The translations under genes and the position numbers were made by a program. The notes under the pieces were generated by a model. The model saw only the letters and a list, made by a program, of their open reading frames with translations, searched no databases and was not told the origin of the DNA. This document shows, in pieces, positions 42,683 to 51,803 of a DNA stretch of 64,000 nucleotides. How positions within the stretch are numbered: position 1 is the first letter of the stretch; the number at the start of each line of letters is the position of its first letter. This stretch comes from Myxococcales bacterium 68-20. GTDB lineage: Bacteria; Myxococcota_A; Polyangia; Polyangiales; Polyangiaceae. The DNA lies in NCBI GenBank assembly GCA_001899635.1, contig MKVQ01000016.1, forward strand, positions 1 to 64,000, written 5' to 3'.

Positions 42683-44931
42683 CGGCCGACCTCCTTCGCG
42701 TCGCCGCCGATGCGGCCGAACACACGCGACATGAGCGCGAGGAGGCCGAAGATGATCACGGCGTAGGCCGCCGCGTAGCCGAGCTGGGCGTTACGGGCGA
42801 ACGCCCAGCGGTACGCCTCGCTGACGAGGATGTCGGTCGTCCCATCCGGCTCGCCGCCCGAGACGAGGAAGACGACGTTGAACATGTTGAACGTCCACAC
42901 CGAGCCGAGGACGACGGCAGGCAAGAGCGTCGGGCGAAGGAGCGGCAAGGTCACGAGACGGAACGCCTGCCACCGCGTGGCACCGTCGACCTCGGCCGCC
43001 TCGAGGACGTCCTTCGAGATCGACGTGAGCGCGCCCATGACGACGACCATCATGAACGGGAAGCCAAGCCACACGTTGGTGGCGACGTTCGCGGCGAACG
43101 CCGTCGAAAACTTGGAGAACCACGAGATCGGCTCGGCACCGAGCGCACCGAGGATCGCGTTCACCGCGCCGAACTGGCGGTGGAACATCCCCTTCCACGC
43201 GAGCGCGGTCACGTACGAGGGCACCGCCCACGGGACGATCAAGAGGACGCGATAGAACGCGCGAAGGCGGAGCACCGGTCGCGCGAGCGCGATCCCGAGG
43301 ACGAGCCCGATGCCGACATGAAGCGCGACGTTCACCACCGTCCAGAGAACGGTGACGAGGAGCGTCAGGTAGAACGAGCCGTGCGAGAGCAGCGGCTTGC
43401 CGCGCGCGGTGAGGATCTCGACGTAGTTCGCGAGGCCGACGAAGCGGGCGTCGTCGCGTGTCCCCGCGAAGAACGACGTCGCCGCTCCCGCCACGAGCGG
43501 GAGCACGACGAGCACGACGATCGTGATCGCGGCGTGGGTCACGTACTTGTACGCCGGCTTCGATGCGAGGAGCTCGCGGCGGAAGCCGGGCGCTCGGACA
43601 CGACGAACGACCGCGAACGCGGCCGCGAGGAGCGCGAGCCCGAGGACGACGACGAGCGGCGCAGGTGACGCCGGCTCGCGCGGCGGCGCACGCATGACGT
43701 CGTCGTATCGAGCCTTCGCCTCGGCGAGCGCGTCCTTCGGAGACGCATCGCCGCGGAGCACCTTGCGGATCGCCTGCTCCGCGGGCACCCAGACGGGGTT
43801 CATCGCCGTCGACACGGGCATCGGGATCGCGTCCGCGCTCGCGTCGTGGAACGCGGCGAGCAGCTTCCGCTCGCGCTTTGCGTCCATGGAGAGCGCGCCG
43901 TCGTCGGTCGCGAGGCCCTCCCAGTACGACCGCGTCGCGACGACCTGCTTTCCGATCGACGCGCGATCGCGAGCCGACTCGACGCTCCCGAGCGCACGCG
44001 CGAGCGCACGCGCCCCTTCGCTCTTCGCGCCCTCGGGCGTCATGAAGACGCCGTCGACGGTGAGGTACGGCCGCATCGGACCGACGTCCGAGATCGCAGG
44101 CAGCGGCACGACCTCGTACGGAACGTCGTCCTTCAGATCGCCAGCGAGCCACGGGCCCGAGATCACGGCCGCGACCTTGCCCGTCGTGAAGAGCGTCTTG
44201 ACGAGGTCGCCGCTCGCCTCGTCCGGCACGACATGCGTCGTGACGAGCTCGCGCGCCTTCTCGAGCGACCGCTCCGCGGCCTCGCCCGTCATCGCGAAGC
44301 CGGCTCCCCGTGCGGAGGGTTCTGCTCTTTCGCCCCTCCCCTCGTCGAAGAGCTTCCCTCCGTACGCATGGAGGAGCGCCGAGTGGTAGTACGCCGACTG
44401 GGACTCGTACGCGAGCGGCCACACGCCCGCGCCGAGCGCGCCTCTCCTCGACGCGAGAGCCTCGAGCGTGCGCGGCGGCTCCGGAAAGAGGCGCGGGTCG
44501 TAGTACAGCGCGACGCACTTGCTCGCGAGCGGCACCGCGTAGCGCGCACCTTCGTGCGTGACCGCCGCGACGGTGACCGGCTCGTAGAGGCTCGCATCGC
44601 TGTCGGGGACCGCGTCCCCCACCGGCGCGACGATGCGGTGGAGCAGGTACTCGCCGAGGCGGTTGTGTGGTCCGACGAAGACGTCGGGGCCGTTGCCGCG
44701 CGGGATCGCCGCCTCGAGCTTCGCGAGGTAGGCCTCGTACGGGACGGCGAGCACCGTCACCTTCACACCGCGCTCCGCCTCGAAGCGCAGCGCGACCTTC
44801 TTCAGCGCCGCCTCCTCACCACCGCGGTACGGGTGCCAGAGGACGATTCCTCGCGGCGGCTCGGTGCAGCCCGGCAGGAGCACGAGCGCGACCAGCGCGA
44901 CGAGCATCACGAGCGCGCGGAGGTGCTTCAT
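42679..44931 (-). CDS. Fused sugar-binding lipoprotein and MalF-type permease
   Basis: One 750-aa frame joins two usually separate proteins. Residues 1-420 are an extracellular solute-binding lipoprotein (LVLLPGC lipobox; GIVLWHPYRGGEEAALKKVA, GPDVFVGPHNRLGEYLL, AVISGPWLAGDLKDDVPYEV). A TM segment (about 428-446, LVVVLGLALLAAAFAVV) leads to residues 460-750, a MalF-type permease with the EAA loop LEAAEVDGATRWQAFRLVTL. Coding bias is even across the junction. The binding protein is thus tethered to its own channel. It starts 18 bases after the malK stop and overlaps malG. Confidence 0.9.
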   Translation of the reverse strand: MKHLRALVMLVALVALVLLPGCTEPPRGIVLWHPYRGGEEAALKKVALRFEAERGVKVTVLAVPYEAYLAKLEAAIPRGNGPDVFVGPHNRLGEYLLHRIVAPVGDAVPDSDASLYEPVTVAAVTHEGARYAVPLASKCVALYYDPRLFPEPPRTLEALASRRGALGAGVWPLAYESQSAYYHSALLHAYGGKLFDEGRGERAEPSARGAGFAMTGEAAERSLEKARELVTTHVVPDEASGDLVKTLFTTGKVAAVISGPWLAGDLKDDVPYEVVPLPAISDVGPMRPYLTVDGVFMTPEGAKSEGARALARALGSVESARDRASIGKQVVATRSYWEGLATDDGALSMDAKRERKLLAAFHDASADAIPMPVSTAMNPVWVPAEQAIRKVLRGDASPKDALAEAKARYDDVMRAPPREPASPAPLVVVLGLALLAAAFAVVRRVRAPGFRRELLASKPAYKYVTHAAITIVVLVVLPLVAGAATSFFAGTRDDARFVGLANYVEILTARGKPLLSHGSFYLTLLVTVLWTVVNVALHVGIGLVLGIALARPVLRLRAFYRVLLIVPWAVPSYVTALAWKGMFHRQFGAVNAILGALGAEPISWFSKFSTAFAANVATNVWLGFPFMMVVVMGALTSISKDVLEAAEVDGATRWQAFRLVTLPLLRPTLLPAVVLGSVWTFNMFNVVFLVSGGEPDGTTDILVSEAYRWAFARNAQLGYAAAYAVIIFGLLALMSRVFGRIGGDAKEVGR

Positions 44932-44949
44932 GCGCGGCTCATCCAGGGC

Positions 44950-46149
44950 TCAAGCCAACGCGCGGTCGGTCGCGGCGTCGAAGAGGTGAACCGCGCTCGG
45001 TGCGACGCCAAGCGGGATCACCGACCCAGGCTTCACCGAGCGCGCATCGGCAGCGTCGAGCCGCGCAACGACCGTGGGCCCGCTCGAGGTGAGCCAGCCG
45101 TGCGCGAACGCCTCCGAGCCGAGCGCCTCGACGATCTCGACCTTTAGCTCGGCGATCTTCGGCGCGTCGCCCTTGGCGAGGAACATGTCGTGCGGTCGGA
45201 TGCCGATCGTGACCTCGCGATCGTCGTCGAGCTCGCTCTTGAAGCGATCGTCGTCGACACGCGTTCGCACGCCTCCCCCCTCGGCGAACACGGCTCCGGC
45301 CTCCTTGACGAGACGGCCGGAGAGGAGGTTCATCTGGGGCGAACCGAGGAACGTGGCGACGAACTTCGTCCGCGGGCGCTCATAGATCTCGAGCGGCGGG
45401 CCCTTCTGCTCGACGAGACCTCCGTTGAGGACCCAGAGCGAGTCGGCGAGCGTCATCGCCTCGACCTGATCGTGCGTGACGTAGAGCGTGGTCGCGCCGA
45501 GCCGATCGTGCAGCCGGCGGATCTCGACGCGCACCTCGGCGCGAAGGGCGGCGTCGAGGTTCGAGAGCGGCTCGTCGAAGAGGAAGATCGTCGGCCGGCG
45601 CACGATCGCGCGGCCCATCGCGACCCGCTGGCGCTGCCCGCCGGAGAGCTGCTTCGGCAGGCGATCCATCAACTTCGCGAGGCCGAGCATCGCGCTCGCC
45701 TCCTCGATCCGCTTGGCGATCTCGGACGCGGGCGTGCCACGAAGCTTCAGGCCGAAAGCGAGGTTGTCGCGGACGGTCAGGTGCGGGTAGAGCGCGTAGC
45801 TCTGGAAGACCATCGCGACGTCGCGATCGCGCGGAGGCAGATCGGTCACGTCGCGATCGGCGAGCGTGATCGTCCCTTCGTCGGCCTGCTCGAGGCCGGC
45901 CACGAGCCGGAGCAACGTCGACTTGCCGCACCCGCTCGGCCCGACCAGCACCGCGAACGTGCCCTCCGGGATCTCGAGGTCGACACCTCTGAGGATCGGC
46001 GTCGTTCCGAACGCCTTCTTGATCCCCCGCGCAGCGCAGCGCATCGCACGCGAGGTCGAAGGAAGCGACGCCTCGCTGGAGTCGGCGGACGCCCCCGTCC
46101 CCTCGCTCTTCGCCACGCGTGAAGGAGTGGGTTGGATCGCCTCGGTCAT
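44950..46149 (-). CDS. malK: Sugar ABC transporter ATPase (MalK/UgpC-like)
   Basis: From ATG at 46149 the 399-aa protein carries Walker A (GPSGCGKST), Q-loop (MVFQSYALYPHLTV), signature (LSGGQRQRVAMGRAI), Walker B (IFLFDEPLSNLD), H-loop (YVTHDQVEAM), and the C-terminal TOBE/OB-fold regulatory domain of MalK-type ATPases (GIRPHDMFLAK, ALGSEAFAHGWL). An unusual ~35-residue Ser/Thr-rich N-terminal extension precedes the domain; ATG at codon 36 would remove it. It is first in the operon malK, malE-F, malG; a palindrome 78 bases upstream may be the operator. Confidence 0.93.
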   Translation of the reverse strand: MTEAIQPTPSRVAKSEGTGASADSSEASLPSTSRAMRCAARGIKKAFGTTPILRGVDLEIPEGTFAVLVGPSGCGKSTLLRLVAGLEQADEGTITLADRDVTDLPPRDRDVAMVFQSYALYPHLTVRDNLAFGLKLRGTPASEIAKRIEEASAMLGLAKLMDRLPKQLSGGQRQRVAMGRAIVRRPTIFLFDEPLSNLDAALRAEVRVEIRRLHDRLGATTLYVTHDQVEAMTLADSLWVLNGGLVEQKGPPLEIYERPRTKFVATFLGSPQMNLLSGRLVKEAGAVFAEGGGVRTRVDDDRFKSELDDDREVTIGIRPHDMFLAKGDAPKIAELKVEIVEALGSEAFAHGWLTSSGPTVVARLDAADARSVKPGSVIPLGVAPSAVHLFDAATDRALA

Positions 46150-46226
46150 CGGTCGTCTGGGAGCGCGGAGTGCTCTCCCCGGTATCGCGGGCACACGCCT
46201 GCCGTGCCCCGGAGCGGCTGTTCGTA

Positions 46227-46240
46227 ACTCAATTTTGAGT
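46227..46240. promoter_or_regulatory. Palindrome ACTCAATTTTGAGT upstream of malK
   Basis: The arms ACTCAA/TTGAGT are perfect, centred 85 bases before the malK start, in AT-rich sequence that contrasts with its surroundings. The position fits an operator for the sugar operon. No regulator is shown to bind it. Confidence 0.5.
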
Positions 46241-46331
46241 GACGTTCGAGGAGAACGTTCGTGGGACCGTCGGCGGGACGTTCGTGGGACGTCGGCGGGA
46301 CGTTCGCGGACGTTCGGGCGGAGGGAGAGAC

Positions 46332-46359
46332 AACAGGAAGGCGGGAAGGCGGGAAGGAT
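46332..46359 (+). repeat. 28-bp purine-rich repeat (forward copy)
   Basis: The sequence is AACAGGAAGG(CGGGAAGG)2-like. It matches the complement of 47683-47710 at 27 of 28 positions. The two copies point in opposite directions and flank the macrodomain and helix-hairpin-helix genes. Confidence 0.7.
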
Positions 46360-46603
46360 TTTTGTTTTTGGATTTCCATCGCTTCCCGGCTTCGGCGCTT
46401 CCCGACTTCCGCGGGGGCGCGCCCAAGGTCCGAGACGCTCTGACGAGTGCGGCGGGTTCGGCGCTTCCGGGGTTTCAGCGCTTCCCGGCTTCCACGGGGA
46501 GCGGTCAAGCTCCGAGACTCGAGCTCTCGTCGCGTGGGCGGCGGCGCCGGCACGAACGGCAGCTCGGTCCTTTGGTCCTTGCCCTAACCAAGCGGCGGTC
46601 TCC

Positions 46604-47155
46604 TCAGTCCGCGTCCTCGTCGCGGAGCGCGGCCAGCGCCGAGGCGAAGCACGACAAGGCGTCGTTGTCGAAGCAGACGAGCTCGACCCGCTCGAGCGTC
46701 GCGTGCTGCGCGAGGGACTTCGCGACCGTTGTGACCGCGATCCGTGCAGCCATCGGGAGCGGGAAGCCGTAGATGCCCGTGCTGATCGCGGGGAAGGCGA
46801 CCGAGCGGAGGCCATGCGCGGCCGCGAGATTGAGCGAGCTTCGATAGGCGGACGCGAGCGCGGCGGGCTCGCCCTGCGCGCCGCCGTACCAGACGGGGCC
46901 GACGGTATGGATGACGAAGCGCGCCGGCAGGCGGTAGCCCGGAGTGATCCGCGCATCACCGGTCGGGCAACGCACGCCGGGAGCCACCTCGGGGAACGCG
47001 CGGCACGCGGCGAGAAGCTCCGGCCCCGCCGCGCGATGGATGGCGCCGTCGACGCCTCCGCCGCCGAGCAGTCGCTCGTTGGCCGCGTTCACGATCGCGT
47101 CGACCGCGAGTCGCGTGATGTCTCCGCTCGTGACGACGATGCGATCGGCGCTCAT
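46604..47155 (-). CDS. Macrodomain protein (O-acetyl-ADP-ribose deacetylase-like)
   Basis: The 183-aa protein is a full macrodomain of the MacroD/YmdB type: [67 protein letters not shown]. The Asn, the Gly-rich loop and the STGIYGFP loop that bind ADP-ribose are all present. It should hydrolyse O-acetyl-ADP-ribose or remove ADP-ribose from acidic residues, in the cytoplasm. It is divergent from the small helix-hairpin-helix gene. Confidence 0.92.
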   Translation of the reverse strand: MSADRIVVTSGDITRLAVDAIVNAANERLLGGGGVDGAIHRAAGPELLAACRAFPEVAPGVRCPTGDARITPGYRLPARFVIHTVGPVWYGGAQGEPAALASAYRSSLNLAAAHGLRSVAFPAISTGIYGFPLPMAARIAVTTVAKSLAQHATLERVELVCFDNDALSCFASALAALRDEDAD

Positions 47156-47258
47156 TCGGCTCCCTCCCCCCTCGCGCCAAGGTATCCGTCCGCTGCGCCG
47201 AAGTCGCGCCCGGCCGAATCGCCTTCGCCCGGCCGCGCGCGGCCGTTACGCTGCGACC

Positions 47259-47513
47259 GTGGCAGCGAAGAAGACATCGATCGCGAAGAAGACATCGGCC
47301 GCGAAGAAGACGAAACAGGCCGATGACGGCGCGCTTCCGAAGATCGGCAAGCCGGCCGAACGTGCGCTCGCGAGCATCGGCGTTGCTCGTCTGGAGCAGG
47401 TCGCGAAGCTCACCGAGCAGGAGCTCTCCGCGCTCCACGGGATGGGACCGAAGGCGATCGGTATCCTGCGGGAAGCGTTGAAGGCACGCGGGAAGACGCT
47501 CCGAGCGAAGTAG
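47259..47513 (+). CDS. Small helix-hairpin-helix protein (RNAP alpha-CTD-like domain)
   Basis: GTG at 47259 opens an 84-aa protein: a Lys/Ala-rich basic N-terminus (about 1-20) and a compact helical domain GKPAERALASIGVARLEQVA, KLTEQELSALHGMGPKAIGI, LREALKARG. The 'LxxLxGxGPKAxxxL' pattern is the helix-hairpin-helix seen in DNA-binding proteins and the alpha C-terminal domain. Such small proteins are usually annotated as DNA-binding or RNAP-alpha-CTD-like. The start is chosen where the basic tail begins; upstream sequence belongs to the divergent promoter. Confidence 0.8.
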   Translation: MAAKKTSIAKKTSAAKKTKQADDGALPKIGKPAERALASIGVARLEQVAKLTEQELSALHGMGPKAIGILREALKARGKTLRAK

Positions 47514-47682
47514 CCATCAACGGCGCGTCTCGCTCTCCGTCGGACCAAGGCTTTGGTTGCGAATGCCTCGACGTCGGCCGCCACTACACGCGCGTCGCGA
47601 AGGAGAGCTGCGGTTCGGCTCCGATGGAGGGCGGCACGACGCACGAAGCCGGGAAGACATTCATCATGAACATCTTCCCTCC

Positions 47683-47710
47683 ATCCTTCCCGCCTCCCCG
47701 CCTTCCTGTT
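47683..47710 (-). repeat. 28-bp purine-rich repeat (reverse copy)
   Basis: This is the inverted partner of 46332-46359. It is followed on the left by an imperfect palindrome (GGGAAGACATTCATCATGAA, mirrored in TCTTCCC; 47651-47680). It lies in the gap between two convergent genes, where a terminator would be expected. Confidence 0.7.
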
Positions 47711-47748
47711 TCTCCCGGAGGAGGCGGCGCGTGCGCGTGTGCGAGCGA

Positions 47749-48870
47749 TCAGCCGAAGAGATCGCGGAGCTTGTCCATGAAGCCCTTGCGGATCGGCGTG
47801 ACGTCTTCGCCGAGCTCCTTCGCGAGCTCCTCGATCAGCTCGCGCTGCCGATCCGTCAGCGACGTCGGCACCTCGAGAGCGACCTCGATGCGCTGATCGC
47901 CGCGGCCGATCCCGGCGCGCTTGGGCATGCCCTTGCCCTTGATCCGCAGCGTGGTGCCGGGCTGCGTCCCCGAGGGAACGCGCAGCTTGCCCTTGCCGTC
48001 GAGCGTGGGCACCTCGACCTCGGCGCCGAGGGCGACCTGCGTGAACGTCAGCGGCACGCTGCAAAGGACGTCGTCACCGGCCCGCCGGAAGAACGGGTGC
48101 GGCAGTACCTTGATCTCGAGCTCGAGATCGCCCGCCGGGCGATCGGAGCGCGGGCGGTTGCCGGCGCCGCTGACGACACGCGTGGCGCCGTGCTCGACAC
48201 CGGGCGGCAGCGTGACCTCGATCGTGTTCTCGTGGGTGACGAGACCGCTGCCCTTGCATCCGCCGCACGCGTGGGTGACGACGGCGCCGCGCCCCTTGCA
48301 GCGCTGGCAGACGCGCTCGACCGCGATCGGGAGGAGGCCCTGCTGGAAACGCACGCGGCCGCGCCCGTTGCACGCGCTGCAGGTCTCCGGCTGGTGGCCC
48401 TTCTCCGAGCCCGAGCCCTTGCAGTCGCCGCACGAGACGATGCGGTCGTAGTGCATCGTCTTGGTCGTACCGAAGGCGGCCTCCTCGAACGTCACCTCGA
48501 GCTCGCGCTTGAGATCGCCGCGGTCGCCCTTGCCGACGCCGAAGACACCGAGCAGGTCGCCGAGGATGCCGTCGATCGCGATCTCGCTGAAGTCGACGAC
48601 GCCTCCCGCGAACGGGCCGCCCGAGCCGAACGGGGAGCCGGGCTCCTCCGCACGGTGGCCGAAGCGGTCGTACATCGCGCGACGCTGCGGATCGCTCAGG
48701 ACCTGATAGGCGGCGTTGATCTCCTTGAAGCGGATCGCGGCTCGGGGGTCGTCAGGGTTCCTGTCCGGATGATGCTGCGCGGCGAGCTTGCGGAACGCAG
48801 CCTTGATGTCGTCCGGTCCAGCCGACTTCGACACCCCGAGGGTCTCGTAGTGATCGCGCTCCTGCGTCAT
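47749..48870 (-). CDS. dnaJ: Chaperone DnaJ
   Basis: From ATG at 48870 the 373-aa protein has a J domain with HPD (QHHPDRNPDDP), a G/F-rich segment (PFGSGGPFAGG), four zinc-finger repeats (CGDCKGSG, CSACNGRG, CQRCKGRG, CGGCKGSG) and the C-terminal substrate-binding domain (KLRVPSGTQPGTTLRIKGKG). It is a type I Hsp40, co-chaperone of DnaK. No dnaK or grpE is adjacent, and the genome probably holds further dnaJ paralogues. Complete and unremarkable in length. Confidence 0.95.
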   Translation of the reverse strand: MTQERDHYETLGVSKSAGPDDIKAAFRKLAAQHHPDRNPDDPRAAIRFKEINAAYQVLSDPQRRAMYDRFGHRAEEPGSPFGSGGPFAGGVVDFSEIAIDGILGDLLGVFGVGKGDRGDLKRELEVTFEEAAFGTTKTMHYDRIVSCGDCKGSGSEKGHQPETCSACNGRGRVRFQQGLLPIAVERVCQRCKGRGAVVTHACGGCKGSGLVTHENTIEVTLPPGVEHGATRVVSGAGNRPRSDRPAGDLELEIKVLPHPFFRRAGDDVLCSVPLTFTQVALGAEVEVPTLDGKGKLRVPSGTQPGTTLRIKGKGMPKRAGIGRGDQRIEVALEVPTSLTDRQRELIEELAKELGEDVTPIRKGFMDKLRDLFG

Positions 48871-49069
48871 TCCCGCATCTGCTCTTAGCAGGCTCCGGCC
48901 CATCGCGGGAGGGCAGCCGACCCGTCCCGGTCACCCGAAACCATCGATTCGGCTCGAGCCGGGACGCCGGGCAACCGACCCGCCTTTACCCATCCGCCCC
49001 ACCGCAAACGGCCGAGCCAGTCCCCAGCTTCCGCGGTCTCGGCTAGTGTGCTAACAGGTTCCGCTTCCC

Positions 49070-49819
49070 ATGAGCTCTGCGTACAGACGCATTTCGTCCG
49101 CCGAGCAGCACGCCCTCTTCTCGCGCGTGGTGCAGCGTTCGAAGCCGGTCGCCGGTCAACCCGTCCCCGTCGTCGTCTTCGACCTCGACGGCACGATCAT
49201 GGATAACCGTCCGCGAACGGCGGTCATCCTCCAGGAGCTCGCCGCCGAGCTGCACCGCGAGGCCCACTCCGCGGCGGAGGTCCTCGCCGCCGCACGGATG
49301 GAGGAGCTGGCCTACCTGCTCACGGACTCGCTCCGACGCCTCGGCCTCGAGCACCCGGAGCTGCTGGCGCGCGCCGAGTCGTACTGGCGGACGCGCTTCT
49401 TCTCCGACGAATACCTGAAGCACGACACGGCCGTGAACGGCGCCGTCGAGCTCGCGCGCGCCTGCTACGACGCCGGCGCTACGATCGTTTACTTCACCGG
49501 TCGCGACCTGCCGCTCATGAGCCTCGGCTCGTTCCAGAGCCTGCGCGACCTCGGCTTCCCGATCGGCGTCGTCGGCACCGAGCTCGTGTGCAAGCCGGAC
49601 GCGAAGATCCCGGACGAGGCGTTCAAGCGCGAGGAAGGCCCGCGGATCGCCCGCATCGGCAAGGTCGTCGCCGCGTTCGACAACGAGCCCGGCAACTGCA
49701 ACGCGTTCCTCGAGATGTGCCCGGACTCGGACGTCGTCTTCGTCGACACGCAGCACCTTCCCGGGGCTCCGTCGCTCGCGCCGAAGGTCCACATCGTCCC
49801 CGATCTCGCGATGCGGTGA
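49070..49819 (+). CDS. HAD-superfamily hydrolase
   Basis: The 249-aa protein carries HAD motif I FDLDGTIMDN (about residue 36), a helical cap, motif II (IVYFTGRD, Thr), a Lys-containing stretch, and motif III/IV FDNEPGN with acidic residues for magnesium. These give a phosphatase-like active site; the substrate is unknown. It is soluble and cytoplasmic. The next gene starts 9 bases after the stop on the same strand, so the two are probably cotranscribed. Confidence 0.85.
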   Translation: MSSAYRRISSAEQHALFSRVVQRSKPVAGQPVPVVVFDLDGTIMDNRPRTAVILQELAAELHREAHSAAEVLAAARMEELAYLLTDSLRRLGLEHPELLARAESYWRTRFFSDEYLKHDTAVNGAVELARACYDAGATIVYFTGRDLPLMSLGSFQSLRDLGFPIGVVGTELVCKPDAKIPDEAFKREEGPRIARIGKVVAAFDNEPGNCNAFLEMCPDSDVVFVDTQHLPGAPSLAPKVHIVPDLAMR

Positions 49820-49828
49820 CGGTGACAC

Positions 49829-51094
49829 GTGGGCGGGCTCTTCGTGACCGGGCGCGCTTCGCCCTGGACCGCAGGGCTCGCGCTCATCGTTCTCGCCGGC
49901 TGCCGCACCAGCGGGCCCTCACAGACGGATCCGCCCGAGAAGGGGGAGAGCCCGCAAGCGAGCGCTCAGCCCGCACCGCTCGCAGTCGCGCCCACGACAC
50001 CGCCGAGCGCCGCTCCGCTCACCATCTCGCTCGAGGGTGGTTCTCCGCCATCGCCGCTGCGAGGCGACGAGGTCCTCTCTCCTGACGCGCTGGCGCGCGA
50101 GAGCGCCGGCTACACGCTCTCGGCCGCGTTCCGCCTCGCCGACGTCACCGGCCCGACGCGCGCAGCGGAGGTGAGCAACGCCGGCCTCGATGCCGCGAGG
50201 AAGGCGACCGAGCTCCGCCTCGCGATCGATCTGTCGCCGACGCGAATGCGCGTCGTCGCGCACGGACAAGGCTTCGTTCTCCAACCGGACACCGAGATCC
50301 GCGCCCGGGCCGATCGCTTCGGTCACGTCGTGGTGTGGCCGGGAGCGGCGTCGTACCGTCCGCTCGCTCCGGGCTCGATGCGCGCACTCCTCGGCGAGCG
50401 CCGCTTCGATGTGGCCCCGATCACCGCGGCCGAGATCGTGCCGCGAGGCGACGGCGGCAGGCGCATCGGGATCCGGACGCGCAAGGTCGACGTCACCACA
50501 CGCGCCGCGGAGGGGACGTTCGAGATCGGAAGGCTCGAGGGCGCCGGCGAAGGCGGCGTCTTGCTCTGCCGGCTCCTGCTCGACCTGATGAACGCACCGC
50601 CGGGCAGCAGCGTGTGCGGGCTCGACGAGCTCCCGGTGCGGGTGGAGCTCCGCTGGACGAGCCGCGGTTCGCTCTCGTTCGAGCTCACCGGCGCGCTCCG
50701 CCGGACGGACATTCCGAGCACGCTGCTGCTCGTCCCGCCGCAGACGGCTTCCTTCGCGTCTGCGCCGCTGCAGGTACCGGCCGTGTCGCCGATGCTGTCG
50801 CCGCAGGAGCTCGCGGCACTTCGCACGAACGACATCGAGCTCCCGCCGAATCCGAACGTCACCGGCGATGCGCTCGTGGTCGCGAACCCGAGCGTCGAGC
50901 TACGGGTCCTCTTCCTCGACGGCGTACCGGTCGCGTGGGTGGCGCCCCTGGCGCGCGGAGAGCTCCGCGGGCTTCGTCGCGGTCGCTACATCGCGCAGTG
51001 GCGGACGTTCCTCGGCGATTCGGTGGAGGCCGCGATCACGCAGCCGGTGCCCGGGATCACGCAGGTCGGAGGCGCGCCGGACGCGGGGAAATAG
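49829..51094 (+). CDS. Hypothetical lipoprotein (421 aa)
   Basis: GTG start 9 bases after the HAD gene. The N-terminus GLALIVLAGC is a lipoprotein signal (Cys25), followed by a Pro/Ala-rich linker (about 26-70). The rest (about 90-400) is beta-rich without recognisable motifs: TRMRVVAHGQGFVLQPDTEI, RIGIRTRKVDVTTRAAEGTF, VELRVLFLDGVPVAWVAPLA. Possibly a peptidoglycan- or surface-exposed protein. Codon bias is strong throughout. I do not recognise the family. Confidence 0.7.
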   Translation: MGGLFVTGRASPWTAGLALIVLAGCRTSGPSQTDPPEKGESPQASAQPAPLAVAPTTPPSAAPLTISLEGGSPPSPLRGDEVLSPDALARESAGYTLSAAFRLADVTGPTRAAEVSNAGLDAARKATELRLAIDLSPTRMRVVAHGQGFVLQPDTEIRARADRFGHVVVWPGAASYRPLAPGSMRALLGERRFDVAPITAAEIVPRGDGGRRIGIRTRKVDVTTRAAEGTFEIGRLEGAGEGGVLLCRLLLDLMNAPPGSSVCGLDELPVRVELRWTSRGSLSFELTGALRRTDIPSTLLLVPPQTASFASAPLQVPAVSPMLSPQELAALRTNDIELPPNPNVTGDALVVANPSVELRVLFLDGVPVAWVAPLARGELRGLRRGRYIAQWRTFLGDSVEAAITQPVPGITQVGGAPDAGK

Positions 51095-51140
51095 CCCCGC
51101 ACCGCGCGCCTCCTTCGAGCCGCTCCCCCGGTCTCGACGC

Positions 51141-51803
51141 CTATTCGTAGTCCTCCTTCGAGAACGTCACGTCGCCGATGCCCGCCGCTTCGGCGCGGGC
51201 ACGGAGCGTCTCGACGACCGCGGTGACGACGTCGAGCCGCGTCGTCGGGAGGTAGTACTCCTCCTCGTCGACCTCCGGCATCGCCGCGAGACGCGCCTCG
51301 ATCTCGTCGCGCTCTCCCGGATCGAGCGCCATGTGGGCATGCCATCCCGGCTCCTCCGTCATCGTGATCGCCTCGCGCGCCATGCCGATCGGATTGAATG
51401 CAAGATACACATTCGTGAAATAGAGCCGCCAAGCATCGTGGTCGCCTTCCGCCCACCACTCGCCACCGAACTCCTGCCGCATGACCTCGCCGAGGTATGC
51501 GCCCACCGCCGGCGCGACGAGCTCGACGCTCTCCGGCCGCTCGCGCGCCGCCTCGCGGGCCTCGCGGACGTACTGGTCGAGCAGGCTCAGCGTGTCGGGC
51601 GTCCCGTCGAGCGAGACCTTGTACTTGCTGGCGACGAAGCGCATGCATGCCGCACAGAGCTCCGCCACGCGCTCCGGCGGGGCCGGCAGCGGAGCCGGTG
51701 CGCGCTCCTCGGCCTCGGCCTCGGCCTCTGCTTCGTCGTGGGCGTCGTAGCTCCCCGCTCCGTTGCTTCCGTTGATCATGCCGTTCTTGGGGTCGTGGGA
51801 CAT
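51141..51803 (-). CDS. Hypothetical acidic protein (220 aa)
   Basis: From ATG at 51803 the protein starts with a disordered acidic stretch (AHDEAEAEAEAEERAP) followed by helical segments: CAACMRFVASKYKVSLDGTP, DTLSLLDQYVREAREAARER, GAYLGEVMRQEFGGEWWAEG, NPIGMAREAITM. It ends with an acidic tail containing YYLPTTRLD. There is no signal peptide or TM. It resembles small myxobacterial proteins of unknown role. The upstream region contains a hairpin at 51829-51849. Confidence 0.7.
   Translation of the reverse strand: MSHDPKNGMINGSNGAGSYDAHDEAEAEAEAEERAPAPLPAPPERVAELCAACMRFVASKYKVSLDGTPDTLSLLDQYVREAREAARERPESVELVAPAVGAYLGEVMRQEFGGEWWAEGDHDAWRLYFTNVYLAFNPIGMAREAITMTEEPGWHAHMALDPGERDEIEARLAAMPEVDEEEYYLPTTRLDVVTAVVETLRARAEAAGIGDVTFSKEDYE

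Larger units (their letters stand above)
46150..46603. other. Gap rich in short repeats upstream of malK
   Basis: No gene. It holds the palindrome at 46227-46240, a tandem repeat at 46258-46312 (two 22-23-base units TTCGTGGGAC(C)GTCGGCGGGACG plus a partial one), the 28-base repeat at 46332-46359, and several CTTCCCGGCTTC-like stretches. It separates two minus-strand genes. Confidence 0.65.
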
